Assembly: GCA_030141605.1 (NCBI GenBank)
Contig: JAQGDQ010000079.1
Location: 372,001 to 436,000, forward strand
Length of the DNA: 64,000 nt
DNA from: Tubiluchus corallicola
Lineage: Eukaryota; Priapulida; Priapulimorpha; Priapulimorphida; Tubiluchidae
Direction of reading: 5' to 3'
Positions 35,240 through 50,200 of the stretch are shown in pieces (the stretch's first letter is position 1; every line of letters begins with the position of its first letter). The position numbers and the translations under genes were made by a program. The notes under the pieces were generated by a model that was not told the DNA's origin, made no database searches, and saw only the letters and a list, made by a program, of their open reading frames with translations.

Positions 35240-38200
35240 ATGTATGGCCTGTTGTTACAGTCCATTTCTGAGTATCTTAGAAATACTCTGGGAGATGGAA
35301 AATGGGATGAAATCCGTCAGAGAGCCGGTGTCCGGCACCATTCTTTTGTTACACACAAGACATACTCTGAAACTATTATTCCCCGAATCTGTCAAGCGAC
35401 AATAGAGATGACGGGTGTGAGTCGCGATGACTTAATGGAAAGTTTTGGCACGTCCTTCGTCCAGTATGTTGGTGGCTACAGCTACGATAGACTTTTGAAG
35501 GTACTAGGAAGAAATCTTCGCGATTTCTTAAATGGTTTGGATAATCTACACGAATATCTACGTTTCACTTACCCCAAGATGAAGAGCCCCTCATTCATTG
35601 TTGAAAAAGAGAGTCGCCATGGTATCGTCATTCGTTACAGGTCTCGGCGGAAAGGATTCCAGACCTACGTTAGAGGACAGATCAGACACATAGGTGCGAT
35701 AATATATCAGCAGGACATCAAGATTGAAACGGTTAAAGAAGAAATCAGTAAAGAGAGAGTCGACGTGGTAATGAAACTCGTCTTTAACAACACTGCTTAC
35801 GATGCTGGAAATCTGCAAGAGCAAGCGGAACAGGTGGAAAGAGCGTTGCCTATCAGATCTTCGCTGTTCTTTTCAATGTTTCCGTTTCACATTGTTTTTA
35901 ACCGAATGTTGAGTATTCAACACGCTGGAGGTGGTTTGCAGTGCGCCTTGGCCGGAGACATTGTGGGCCAAAGCATAGACGAAGTATTTAGCATCGTGCG
36001 TCCATTCATCGACTTCAGCTGGGAAAACGTATGTATAAATCATTCCATCAAATCTTTATTAAGCATTAAAAATTTACCAGTAAAAGCTAAAAACATGCGA
36101 ATTGATGAAGTAGGACTTGCACAGTGTGAGCGCAAGTCAATCTGGGTGCGTCACGTGAAATGTGTTGTTGTTGATACAGTGAGTATTTTTAATTCCATGT
36201 GAGGCTAGAATTTCTTTAGTTGTTTCTATGAACTTTTCCAGTGCATCGTCCCCCTTTCTCTCCTCTCTGTCTCTCACTCTCTCACTCTCTCTTTCTTCTC
36301 GCGTTCTCCTTGCGAACATTGTTTTACCCATCCCTGTCCCGCTTGTTTTAATTTACGTTTTGGTGGGTAGAAGACTAACAAAATGCTACCACTCAAAACC
36401 AACAGCAAGTTGCAATGAACACGTAGCTTTTAATCAAATTTAGTACTGATATTTGCAGTTCAAGCTAACTGGCAGCTTATATTAACTGTTGATATTATGA
36501 TGACAGATCTACAATAACGTTTGCAGCCATGCCATGCTACCGAACGATGACTATGACACGGTAGCGACAACGACCAAGACAACAATAATGACAGTGGCAA
36601 TAACAACAAGAACAATAAGCAACATTTATTATAGGCCAACAAAAAATTAATGATTTTATATCCCCAACCTGATCATTGTATTTATCTGCTTGTCTATGCT
36701 GTCTACTTAGGCAGTTTACTTTGGGGATTCGTGGTAAACACACAGTCTCAATTAAGCAGGTAATCAGCTGATTTTGCTGAGAAGTCTGATAATGTCAAGA
36801 AGCCAGCAGAACGAATGTGTGAATCTTGATTTAAACTACTGTATTTATACAGACGTTAAGGTTGGCCTTTAATTACCCTGTTACGGAAAGACTAGAAAAC
36901 CAGTTGGCAAAATTATTCATTGGAAAATTGTCAACTTTTCATTGTGTAATTACAGAAAATTATGGCAGCATTTTTTTGCCTCTTTATATGACGCCTAAAT
37001 TTTGGCCTCGATATTTCAGTGTTGGCCTTAATATTTTAAAGATTGTTGACTAAAAATGTGCATAAAACTTCAGTCGAGCATATACAATGTAAAATTGTCA
37101 ATATTCCAACAGTTTGACAGTTTGCGGTCTTAATTCCGTCGAATGTACCCTAAATCCCTCTTGGAGTAATTTCCCTGGTTGAAAATCTATATTATGACCA
37201 ATCACGTAAATTGTAGAAAATGCCACACTCACTTACTTACTGCTGCCGCTTTTCTGCGTATTATTCATCTAGTTAAGAAAGAGCATTTGGGTGTTCTAAG
37301 GGCAGCAGGTTTTATATGAATGAAGCCATATGCAAGAGGAAAGCACATTATATGCTGAAGGGTTATAAAATGTTTATAAGCACTTACAGCACAAGTAAAT
37401 TACTGTCAAAAATACAGAAACAGAATACACTAATATGCGATTCGTGACCATTGTATTACTAATTTGAAAGGTTATTTAGTAAGTATACATAAACTAGACA
37501 TTAATTTTACAGAATTAGAGTACTATTTATGCGTATGATTCAGTAGCATAAGGCAGACTATAAAAACTAGCTGTTTGCTTTACAGACTTTTATTTTCTAC
37601 TCATTGCAAAAAAAGGTGAAATTGCAATCCAAACAAGAAAAAATAAAGCAATAGCAAACGTGCAAATAAGGAACAAACATTAACAAATTAATAGCAAACA
37701 TACTGAAGCAGAAAATGACTCAAAATGAAAAACCATTACATACGCCATTACACCTGCACACGCACGCACGTCTACACAAAAACATGTATAGGCATGCACT
37801 TTAAACAATTCACAAAAAGTCAATAATTTGATATGATTGTGACAAAATGAATACCACCAGAAACTATTAAGCCAAATGTAACATGTGACGGAATTTCGGT
37901 CTAAGGACTTCAAGCAAAATATGTAAATGTTTAAACTCTGCGTAGATCGTTACATGATTAATTGTTTATAGGGAGCCAGTAAGTACTGGATATAACCTCG
38001 ATGTTCAATCACCAAATGTAAATTAACACTAAACAGTATTGGATTACTATAAAGAAATCGACACTTTTGTAGCTTTATTGATATTATAGCTGAGTTCAAT
38101 TAATGTAAAATTCAAAGGATGTAAATAAATGAAATTTGTTGTATGATAGCAAAATAAAGCTCTTAATACACTGACAAAAACGGCTTTCTAATTAGCATTT

Positions 38201-41200
38201 ATACAGTTAAGTTATGAGCAATATAACGAGCAATGTGTGCATAAAATAAAGCCCTACACTAAAGATGGGATTGTAAGAAAGCAAGTTAGTGGGAGGCGCC
38301 TTAGACCACCAAGAAAACCATTGTTGGGTCCGAAATGTTGTTGTCAACATTCATTCACTGCTTTTTATTAACATGGCTGCTTTTAACATCCAAACGTAAG
38401 CAGCTCTCTACCTGAACTAATTTTTTAAAATTTTTCTAATTTTCTAAACCACCTATTCTGGCTTCCACTCACTGTACATGTATATTATCAAGGTGTATCT
38501 GTATGGCATATCTAGAATTACATCTCCATGCGGATGTGCGAAACAAGTGAAGTTTTTTCGAAGATACACACATCTTGGTGTCAATGTGTTGAATATTCAT
38601 CTATGATGATATTTTGGTAATTCAATCACTAATGGGGAGTTAGTTGATACGAAGGAAAATAAAGATTTGGGCTACCCATCACCTAAATTAAACACGGATC
38701 TGCCTTCAGTTAGCTTAATAAAACACAGGATAAAAAAGTAACAGCCGCCTAGTAGCAAAATAAGTCAAAAATTATGCAACAAAAATTAATCAACTCAAAT
38801 AAGCAAATGACAGCAGACATATCATATCGAGAATCTTACACCAGCAAATAAAATACTGCAAAGCTCTACATAACGTTTGAGGATCTGTATAGCAAACTTC
38901 AAGATAATTTTCAGAAATCAACAGAGACATACTGAAATATAACAGCGGTATACCGAAACGTGGCGAAACAAAATAAAAAAACATAAAACGATATACGTAT
39001 ATGTTTTTAATGGTTTCCTATACAAATAACGATTTTGACATAATTATTTTTACTGGCTAGATGACAATTAACGAACTATGCACTTTAGAAACGAAACACA
39101 GTAAAATGACACGTATGTATAGCATTTGCTTCCTTTAAATTTCTATACTAAAATTGTCTATACTATACTGTCTTTTTCTGCTTAAATGTGCGATGCGAAT
39201 GTGTAGCCGTCAAAGTGTTCCCTGGTGAAATTTACTGTAATTACATATTCAGGAAGCACACTTTCACTACTTGATATTTCTTGAACATAATAATTAGAGC
39301 CTATTATTTGTTTGTACCTTATGAAATTGAATGAGTCCTATAATAACTATCGTATATCAAGATGAGAGCAGTAGCTGTAATTAATATTTTGCTCAGGACC
39401 ATATTTAGTCATATAACGGGATTCTTAAAAGCTTACTCTATTAGATTCTATGAAGTAACGCCATTATTGCTGTAGTGGCTTACATTCATTACTATAATCT
39501 ACGAACTGATGATGGATGCGTCTAAGCTCTGTTAAAAGTAACTAGTAATCACTTTAATTAGCACCTCTAATTAAACCATCATGCAGAAGAAAGGGCATTA
39601 ATATATAGAAGACGTCATCATTATAATTATATACAGTAATTACGTTTATCACCTGCTACTTACATAGGACTTGCTTGTAAAATTGGCCAGCTGCCAGAGG
39701 ATATAGTGCACTTTCTTGTAGCATGCTATCTATATAATTTGTTTAATTACAAGCCTGCACGTATGTATACTCCAGATACACTGAATAGGTCATTCCCTTT
39801 GAGAAATTCCGCGGAGCTTAAAAATTTCAAGTCAATGTATGTTTGCCTGATTGTTTATTTCTTATTTATTCATTTGTACACAGTTGTTCCTTTTTACGTT
39901 CGCTTCTTCGTGCATATGCATATGCACATTTACTTGCTCATTTGCTCATTTCTTTGTTCATTTGTTAGTCCGTTCGTTCGTTTGTTTATGCGTTTTATTT
40001 GCTTGGTTGCTAGAATGATTTAATGACTTTCTTGCTGGATGACTGGTTATTGAATAGTTAGTTATTTGGACGTTAGTTGGTCGAATGATCATGCAGAAGT
40101 CGCTATGTCTCATACCATGACTCAAAATTTAACACTGACGTTTAATACTGTCACTAGCACTTGCTGTATTACATGCAATTTTCAGATTTTGGGACATACA
40201 AACAATATCTTTGAATTGGCTTCAATACATCCGGTAGGCCACAATGAAAATGACATTGAAGAAGAAGATGATTATGGAGGTTAGTGCATACAACTGTCTT
40301 CCTACGTTAGTTTAGTGCTTGTACTGTATTTCTACTGAATCAAAACGAAAACAAATGAAATTATAAAAAAATGAATGAATGGATGGATGGATGGATGGAT
40401 GGATGGATGGATGGATGGATGGATGGATGGATGGATGGATGGATGAATGAATGAATGAATGAATGAATGAATGAATGAATGAATGATTGAATGAATAGGT
40501 GAATGAATGAATAATCTTAGTAATGTAATAGATCCATTAATTTAGTAATATAATAAATGAATTTAATTGGTTAGTTACATGACTTTTTTTGAAATTTTAT
40601 GTCTGAAACTGTGTATATAAAACTACGGATGTGTTGAGCATGTAACCAATAAATGATGGAATGGACAATTGTTATATAATGTGTCAAGATGTTGGGTTTG
40701 TAAATCAGTTTTCTAGTTTCAAATTATTGCCCAGTTTCGGTATATTCACATGTCTGGTTTTAAAATGTATATTATTACAACAATCTGTACCTTAAAATCC
40801 TCAATCAACATCTATAGAACATGTAAATGTTGATGTGAGACAGTGAAAACAAGCAATTTCCTTTCAAAATTGCCTTGCTTTAAAATAAAAATAATTCACA
40901 GCTACGTACAATTACGTACTGGAATTACGTACAATACATTTACGTTACGTATAATTCTGCTTATCAAACTGATTTACAGCTAATGCGATGAAACTCAGAT
41001 ACCGATTTAAAGATGATCTTGGGGACTCTGGATCTGTGCACTGTGAGTTTGTTTATTTTAGTTAATAGTAGTTCTAAAACAAGTCTACGCAGTACAAATA
41101 TGGCAAATCAAATTGCTATTTTATGTATGTGTTCAATCCCATGAATTTTTATGTGAAATATAGCAATTTCCTATTAAAATTTAAAAATTGCTGCAAAATA

Positions 41201-44200
41201 AAAATAATTCGCAGGTATTAAATAATGCCTTGGTTTTACACTATATTCTATGATATCAGATCCCCCAATAAGGTTAACAGCTAATCAGAATTCCTAGTCC
41301 TTCTCCTTTAATTCAGCTCTAGCCTACTGACAAACATCTCTACTTTTCTTCTTTCCATTATTTTCATTTTTATCAAATTCTTGTCTGTCTCCATCTCTCA
41401 AATTTTTCGTTTTGGTTTGTTAAGTCATATTTTCTTTTATTTGCATTATACTATGTTGTAGTATTTGCAAACAGATTAGTCCGACTGACTAAGTTTCAAG
41501 AAAGACCAATCTGTGTGCATCACCAAACTGTGTGCATACTAAAAAGAATTTGTCCCTCATATTGAATGTGCTAAAATTTGTGTATTTTTGATGTATTTTG
41601 AAAAAATTAATAATAAATCTTGAAAATATATAATCTGATCACAGTTTTATACTTATAGCCGCTTCCCGTAGCTCCCGCACGGGTCGCAGTGACACAGAAA
41701 TGTCAGACATTTTGCATCTTAAAGGGCAAATGATGCATATGAGTGACTGGAATAGTATCATTTTTCTCGGGACACCTGTGTGAGCATTTATACCGTTTGT
41801 TTTTCTATTGTAACGTAAATATTGATTGTTTTGTTCTTTAAACGGGGCGGAAACAACATAATAAAAAACTCTTACCTGAGTAGAACTGATTATGGTTTTT
41901 GTTAGATTATGTACCTCATTATGATACTGTCTGATGACTGGGTTTAGAGAGGATTTCAGAACGGCTAAGCGGTCGTACCAAAATTACAGCCTAATTGCCA
42001 AGTAGAGTAGTGCCATACTTTGTGCTTCCGCACGTAAAAAATTTGTCCATTTTTATTAATAACGAAATTCTTGGGTAGGAATTTTTGTGGTGTCTATAAC
42101 AAGCAAGATGAGCTACACGAGCTGAAATCGAGTATTCCTTTTAAAAATTGATTTAGTCGGGCTTCAATTCCTTGCAAGTTCATGTATATTCTCTTTATTA
42201 CAATAAACAAATAAGTGTAAAAACATTTTCGTAATTCATCTTGATGGAGTAATCGAAACTGTTATACGATTTTTTAGCTTGCAAGACTTAGATGCTATGA
42301 TGAATGTTGGCTTGTATATCAATGATCTGAGCATGCATGACTCCAGTAGAGACCTTGTACTTGCTGGAACACAGCAATCTGCCGAGTTAAAGATGGCGCT
42401 TGATCAGGTAATGAAATTAAAACAACCGTGATTAGGACCTTGGTAACAGGTATAGAGGCCTAGTTTTCAAAGCAAATAAGTTAATTATTGTGACGTCCGT
42501 GATTTATCTGATTAAATCAAGAATTTATCGGTAATATTGAAAATTGTTTTGTTTGCTTCTATTCGGAATACATGTCTGTGAACTATGTTTAAATGGAAAG
42601 GTTCACTGAACCCTCGTGTCAGCATGTATCAGAAATTTGTAGGAAAAAAGTGTTTGTGGTATCATAACGAAGGCGCCCCATATCACAGGCGGTACCCCAC
42701 ATATCACAATAATCTTTTTAACGAGTTACTTTTAAAGATGTAATACTAATTAAAATAACTATGCATACGATAGAGAAGTTTGTAGGCTGATTGCCACCCT
42801 TTAAGTAAGTAGCTAATGGCACTGAGTCTAACGAAAACGGGAAATTAATAACTAGAACGAAAATATTGGCGTAAATTACGGTCTAATTATAAACTTGTCC
42901 TAAACTTCTAGCAGAATTAACATCACTTATTTCGGCATTCGATAGTTATTATAGACCAATTATTTTATTTAAGCATGTGCCGAATGTTACATTCCTGCAT
43001 TTATCTTATTAGCGTTGCGTGCTGAATTAATTACACAGTCCGGTCAGGCAAACAGTAAATCGCATGGGAGAGAAATTAAGCTTATTAAGTCGTGTTGTTA
43101 GTATTTGAGGACAAAATACTGTAGCGCATTTTAGCCAAGCTTGTTTACGAAAACATAATTATGGTTTGGCAATCATTTGCATTGTTGTGACGTCTTGAAC
43201 ATGGCGGTGTCGCCATCAACTGAAACTCCATGTGTTCGTCATCGTCATCATAGTCATTTTCAGAGTCAGTCTCGTCGTATATGCCACTATTTTCACCATG
43301 AACATGACAGCTACCGTCACCTCATCATCACGTGACCATCATCATCGTCATCGTCATCGCCGTCATCATCATCATCGTTGTCGTCGTCGCCATCATCCTC
43401 ATCATTCTTACCAATGTCTTTACTACATTTATTGTAAAAATGTGGACGTTAATTTTTGAGGTTTTTGTAGGCCGTCCTATCTACTAGATCCGCTACAATT
43501 CCTATTCTACTTTTATCACAGGAGCAACAGAAGAGCAAGAAACTGGAAGAAAGCATGAAAAAGTTGGACATGGAAATGTCTAGGACTGATGAGCTGTTGT
43601 ATCAGATGATTCCGAAACAAGTTGCAGATAGGCTGCGATCTGGAGAACCTTCAGTTAATACTTGTGAGGTAGAGAGATGACTTACATATGAAACTTTTGT
43701 AACATTGTATAATAATACATTCCCTCTCAGTCTGTCTAGTTACTGTGCAAAAAAGTTACAGCTAGTAAAATATAAATACAACTTATAAATCTAGCAGTAT
43801 TTGTATTAAATTTGCCACGTGCTGAAATTGTTCTGTTTACTAGCGATGCTTTAAAAACTTAAAACTATGGCATAAAATGCCTTCAACCATAAAAACAGTT
43901 GTTCTTAACTTAGAGTCACTAGGCTTACTGTCTATTATCTGAATTTGATTGATTAATCTGTGCAGAATAGTCCCGTGTATAAGTACATATAGGCGTATTG
44001 CTGTGACAAGTGTGAACGCCGTAGGCTTCAATCTTAATTAAAGCCCAATCCACTGAATATATCAGGTGCGAGGAAATTATAGTCTGTGTTCAGTTACAAT
44101 ATTTTCATGTCTTGTAGGTATTTTCCAATGTCACCATTCTCTTCAGTGACGTTGTGGGATTCACAACAATCTGCAGCAAAATAACACCCATGGAGGTGGT

Positions 44201-47200
44201 TTCAATGCTCAATGCAATGTATACAAAGTTTGATCAGCTCATAGAACTCCATAGAGTTTACAAGGTCTGCTTTTATGAATGTAAACAAGTTTATTTGAGA
44301 AGAAGGAATGCGCTAGATTTGTCTTAACTTTGTTTTGTTTTTATAGTAAGAGTTCAACTTAATTATCTATGCACTTTTCAGTTATTTTTGTTTATTACGT
44401 TTTCCGTTTCAAGGTATCTAATGTAGTCATTATTAAATTCTTTGTTACAAGTCATTTGCGTGAAGGCCTAACTACAAGGTGGACGTTAGATTTGAATTTG
44501 TAAAAACAGTACGATCATTGTTTGATTTATTACTTCTCATACTTCTGCATTATTTCTCAGAAGCAATCAGTTAGGTGTGCACACGTGAACAACGCTAAGT
44601 AGGTAGAGTTTGTTTTATCCTCAGAATTAACAATAAAGAATAACAATGCTTAACTAAAGTTTCTTCTTAGGTAATAAATTGAACTTGACACACTCAGAAA
44701 GAAATCACAAATATATCATAATGGCGTGGTAGAAAAAATTTAACAGGTAAAGGTGAAATTACGTAGGTAAGCTATGACACTTTACAAGTCATTACAACAT
44801 AGAATTTCAGAGTGGTCTCTTAATTCCTGTAACAAAATTTTTTGTTTCCGTCAGCAAAGCTTCATTAATAGATACTGGTAAAGCATCCGAACCGTATATA
44901 AGTAATTTCATCCTTTCATTGTCAGCAGTTAAGCTTTAAAATATTAAAAAAGGCTGAAGTAAAGAAAATACACTATCAGTATAATTGATTCTAAGATTTG
45001 CATAAGCAGAGCAATATAACAGGTAATGAGTACGGTTTTCAATACACAATTTACAGTTACTGCAGACAAATGAAAGACATAAATTACGTTCTTATAGAGA
45101 ATAGTTTAAAGCATTTTTATCAAGATGTCAAAGTTGCATGGTAGAGTTACATGTATAACAAAGTTGCGTGTATAGATAGAGTCACAATGCTAACTGGATA
45201 AACGTTTTACGCAAGTTCATTGTTCACAATTTAATATTGTGCAAAATTTGTAGTATGCGGTTACAACGTATATTGTACTTCTCTAAATTATATCTGTTTT
45301 ACCTATTAAATCTTGTAACCGAAAAATGATTTAGTTATATAATCAGTTATATATAAATATAATACCCATTTCTGGTCTCTTGTTGTTATCTTGTAGCTAC
45401 AAATGTTAGCCAAGTATGAAATTAATCATAATTTTCTATCGCCATTTTTGAAACTGTGCAAGATGTTTTTCGGTAGTCTGCACTGCATCATAAGTTTCTA
45501 GAAACAATGCAAGCAGTTTCTTCATGCTACGATGTAAAAGCTTCTTCAAATAAAAATTTCTTGTCAAAATGGCAAAGCTTTTAAAAAATTATACTAGAAG
45601 GTTCTTGACGTAACGTACGTCACATAAGTATCTTAAAACGATGCGAGAACGTCGCCCAGAGATTTCTAAGCACTCTTAAGCAGTTTCTGTAAGCACCTTT
45701 CCCGAATAAATTTCCCAAGTCTTTAAGTGAAGCGCTTCAAAATAGTGATTGTATATCAAGTGATTTGACAAGCAGACCTTGCCTGTTTAGGTAGAAACCA
45801 TTGGAGACGCGTATATGGTTGTTGGCGGAGCGCCAACGGTCACGAAATATCACGCAACTCTAATATGTGACATGGCACTGGACATGTGTGACGTTATCAC
45901 GGAAATTAAGGATCCTGCAAGTAGTGAATGCTTAAACTGTAGAGTTGGTGAGCATCTTACTAGCATTCAACAATTATTTCGTCTGTTTCCGAGAATGGTT
46001 CAGTTAAAATTAGCTATCTCCTCTACACCCTTCTTTCTGTGTTTGTGTATGTTATCCTTGCAGATATTATCCTTATTATACCAAACTAAAGAAGGTCAAG
46101 TGTTGCTGCGATTTTACACCTGTATGTAGGCTTACATACTCATTTTCTGAAGAATTTGGTGTAAGATGAACGTCATTGGTCAATAAGCTGCAAAACAAAA
46201 TTAAAAATCAAATTAGTCAGGACTTCTGAATTATCTCGTATTATCATTTTCATCTCAAACGGTCGTTTCTATCTGGTATTTGAATAAACGTACTGGTTTC
46301 TGTTTCGTAGTTTATACACATCTAGTAGATGCAATAAATGCACTTATTAAAACAACAGAGGAAAGCAGACAAACAAATAGAAGTTGTTTATAGAACTTTG
46401 ATGACGGCGCCAATACTAGAAGGTAATCATTGAATACTCCACGTAACCTACACATTCTTTTTTTTACATCACCAACCATTCGATCACTCAATTTACATGA
46501 ACATCTAAGAATTCTTACCCTTACCGTATAACCTACTTTTTAATTCTGATCGCGGTAATTGACTCAGAATTTTTTCCTCTTCCACAAGTTCACTAAAACA
46601 CGTATATTTATTAATTAATGAATACAGTCATTGAGTAATATAACACCTGGCAACAGGCGTGTCTATACGTCTGTTAACTGCTAATTAACTTGTTAATTTA
46701 TATTTTCTTACGACTTAGTAATATAGCTTCTTGTTGTCTATTTGTAAGAACTTAACGTAATAAGCTTCTGTAGGTAACTCTTAAAGTGCTAATGAACTAC
46801 CTTTGGCAGTAGCTAATAAACAGGAAGCAGGCGCCTAGGGACACCCGATGTTTGTCAGTTACAGCTTTTATGTCGCCCTTATATGTGTTATTAGGCTAGT
46901 AAGAACTAATTACAGAAAGGAAAGACCCATTTCTCGTAATATATTGGCACATGTTAATATGTACTGCTCCAGTTTTCTGCACCATTCTAGCTGAAGCTAG
47001 ATCGTGAGACACACAAACTCACAACTAGAGGTTTAGTGAAAAGAGACGCACCAACAAAATTTTCGTCGTAGGTTAGGATATTTGTGTGTCCTGAATTTTG
47101 AGACCCCTCAACTTCAAAAGTTGCGTAAAAATGTGCTAGTTTCAAAGTGCCGTGTACTCATTGCAGTGACGAGATGTAGAACTTCATCACAAATTATTTC

Positions 47201-50200
47201 TATTAATCAAGCTATTTCCAATAATTATTCACAACGTTTGGGCAGCGTGCTTCTTCCATCATCAGGCACCTACAGGCATTTAAAAACAATTAGAAACCAT
47301 ATTAAACTTAAGTATTAGTGTATAAGCTAAATAAAATTATTAATCTTATGCATACAAATTTAACAGATTTGAATTTTTAAATTAAGCTGACTATATAGTT
47401 ACTGTACTGATCAAAACAGCTATAATGCAATATGCAACTGTACATTAACAAGTTGACGGTATAGTCTACATTTTCGTATTGAGAAATTTTTTAAGATAGG
47501 CACTGTAACAATTGCAAGTTAGACATAAATTGTGAATAGGGAGCCATTGCCAACTGACTAATCACTAAGTTAGAACACCAGTAAGGGGGCTCTAGAGACG
47601 AGGCCCTAGAAACTTTAGTCAAACATTTGAAGTTAGTCTCAGGACTGAATCTGGTTTTTAAAATTTAACTGTTACAGATTCTTCTGTAAAAGTCCAATGT
47701 GTTGCTTTGGCATTGTGCTAAAACTGCGAAAAACAATTTGCACGGTCCTATAGGAACCTGAAAACGAGAGAATTAGTCATCAAGTGAAGTATAGATACAG
47801 AAACAATTTCATTTTGTTAGCTGTTTTGCACGCTTGTTATTGTATTAGCGCTGGATTGGATTAAATTTTTTTAGCTCACTAATGCTAAATGCGTGATTAC
47901 TATATAAGCTATTATTTTAGACACAGATTTTAGAAATGTCTGGAAATGTCCGATTATTAATGGGAACATTATCTGTCTGTGTGTGTATGCGTGCGCGCGC
48001 GTGTGTGCTACGTGAGTACGCGTGTGATTTCATTTGTTGAGTCCATACTAGCATGATCTGACTTTGCTTTTGACTCACATGTTTACGCAAATTGAAACAA
48101 CTGTGTCCAATTGATCAATGATACCCAGTAAAGTAAGGCATGCCAATGATGTCATAAAATTTGGTGGTTTGCGTTTCATGACAAATTATAAATTTCACCA
48201 TGCCTTGAGTTGGTACACCGTTTTGTAATTATTCATATATTTAAGTAACTTATGTCACGTATAAGATAGGCTTTAAAAAGTCCTTATTGCAGCACTTAGG
48301 TCGTTTCCGAGCTTCCAAAACAACAAGACTCGTAAAATCTTGTATGTGAATTAATGACCAAACATAACGCGTTAAATTCTTTTTTGGCAGGTATCCACTC
48401 GGGACCCTGTGTTGCTGGTGTTGTTGGAACGAAAATGCCTCGCTATTGTTTATTTGGTGACACGGTGAATACAGCGTCGAGAATGGAATCAAATGGTGAG
48501 GTAATGGAGGTCACTGTCCAACCATAAATTAATTACTTGCGGTTTTTGTTGTTCTTGTTCTTGTTGTTGTACACATTCCATAAAAACTGCTAAGACCACA
48601 TAATAAGCGATTGAATTGCAATCATATCTGGTATAGCATGTACATTGGGAAACTACCGACACAGTAACGGAGAGTTTTTCCCGACTTGTTCCCTTCAGGG
48701 GTACTTTGACTTAAGCCCCAAAAATCAAAGTTCCACGTCTCCGCCATTTCTTCATGAAATTGATGCTGACGTTCACACATGCATACCAGGAGCATAGCAG
48801 AGCCCATGTTTTGATTTTTCTGTTATTATTTATTTATATGTAATAAAGGAACTGTTTTTATAAAGACAAAATTAACCGGTTCCCGTACAGCTACTATCGT
48901 TAAATTTTTTCAGGCATTGAAAATACACATTAGCCAATCAACAAAAGATCAGTTACAGGGTGTTCAGAAATACAAAGTTGAAGAAAGAGGAAAAATGGAA
49001 ATAAAGGTAACATTAGAAATTTTTGAGAATATTTTGCATAATTATAAAAAGGAATAAAGAATTATACGCATGTTAAAATAAATGTAACTAACACCTTTGA
49101 AATCCATAGAACCACATCTGCGGAGATGGTGGTCTATATACTTTAAATGGCAACTTTTCAACACAATATTTTTAGCACGTCTAGAAAACCCATTTTTCTA
49201 AACAGTGAGCACATTTCACCAAATGTTCCAAAAAAGAGTTGTGTTTTTATAACTAACTTCGGAATGCACAGCATCGGTTTACTCGCTTATTGAGTTTTAT
49301 TGAGACAGTCTGCCCAGCCGTCTGGAACTGTAGTTTAGAATGCCTTTTAGTGTTGCCATAGTTCCGTTTATGGTAAAAATTTAAAATACTATGTTACTCT
49401 ATTGTGATGTTAGAATATTAAAAGTGGCTAAAAACTTATTATATGAACAACAGCAACCAGAACGAGAACGAGAGAGCGTCACATAAAAAAGATCTGCTTA
49501 TAAGGTGACATCGCAAGCGATTGGTTCTCCAAATTTTCGCGTTTTAATATTCTTTGAGAAAACGTAAATCAACATTTTTTTCAGGGTAAAGGTGACATGA
49601 AAACATACTGGTTATACAGAGCTGAAGGAAGCCAAAATTTCCTCAATACTCAGGCTTACATTCAGATGTTGGAGAAGGAAGAAGCCACGTCTAATGAAGT
49701 CAGAGATGTCGATGGTCGACCAAGATATTCCTCAGTCACTGCTGATGATGTAAGAAAGTCTTTAACGAATTTCCCTTCATCCACCAGCTTGAGTCGTAAA
49801 AATACGGATAATCCTTCTCCCCTTGGCCGTGGTTCTCCATATACACCAGTCATGCTCAACACTAAACATGACAGACAGTCCAACTTGGATTATTTTCCTG
49901 TTAGCAAAACGCCAGTTACTCCTATTGACACTCAAACAAAAACTGACTCAAATGAAACGGGGACGAAAAAAAAGCAAAATCAAACAACTCGGTCATTGCC
50001 AAATGCTGATTTTAGCGACAACAATAAAACAGTCATGAACGATTTCAGCGCCAGTCAGAAGGCTGCCAGCCAGAATTCACACTTTCGGGAAGAAGAGGGA
50101 AATAACTTAAACGATTCTAAGTCAAATTATTTCACAAACGCAAACAATGCAAACAAATGTCCAGCAGAAAGAAAAACTGAAAAGGAACAAGTCACTGTGG

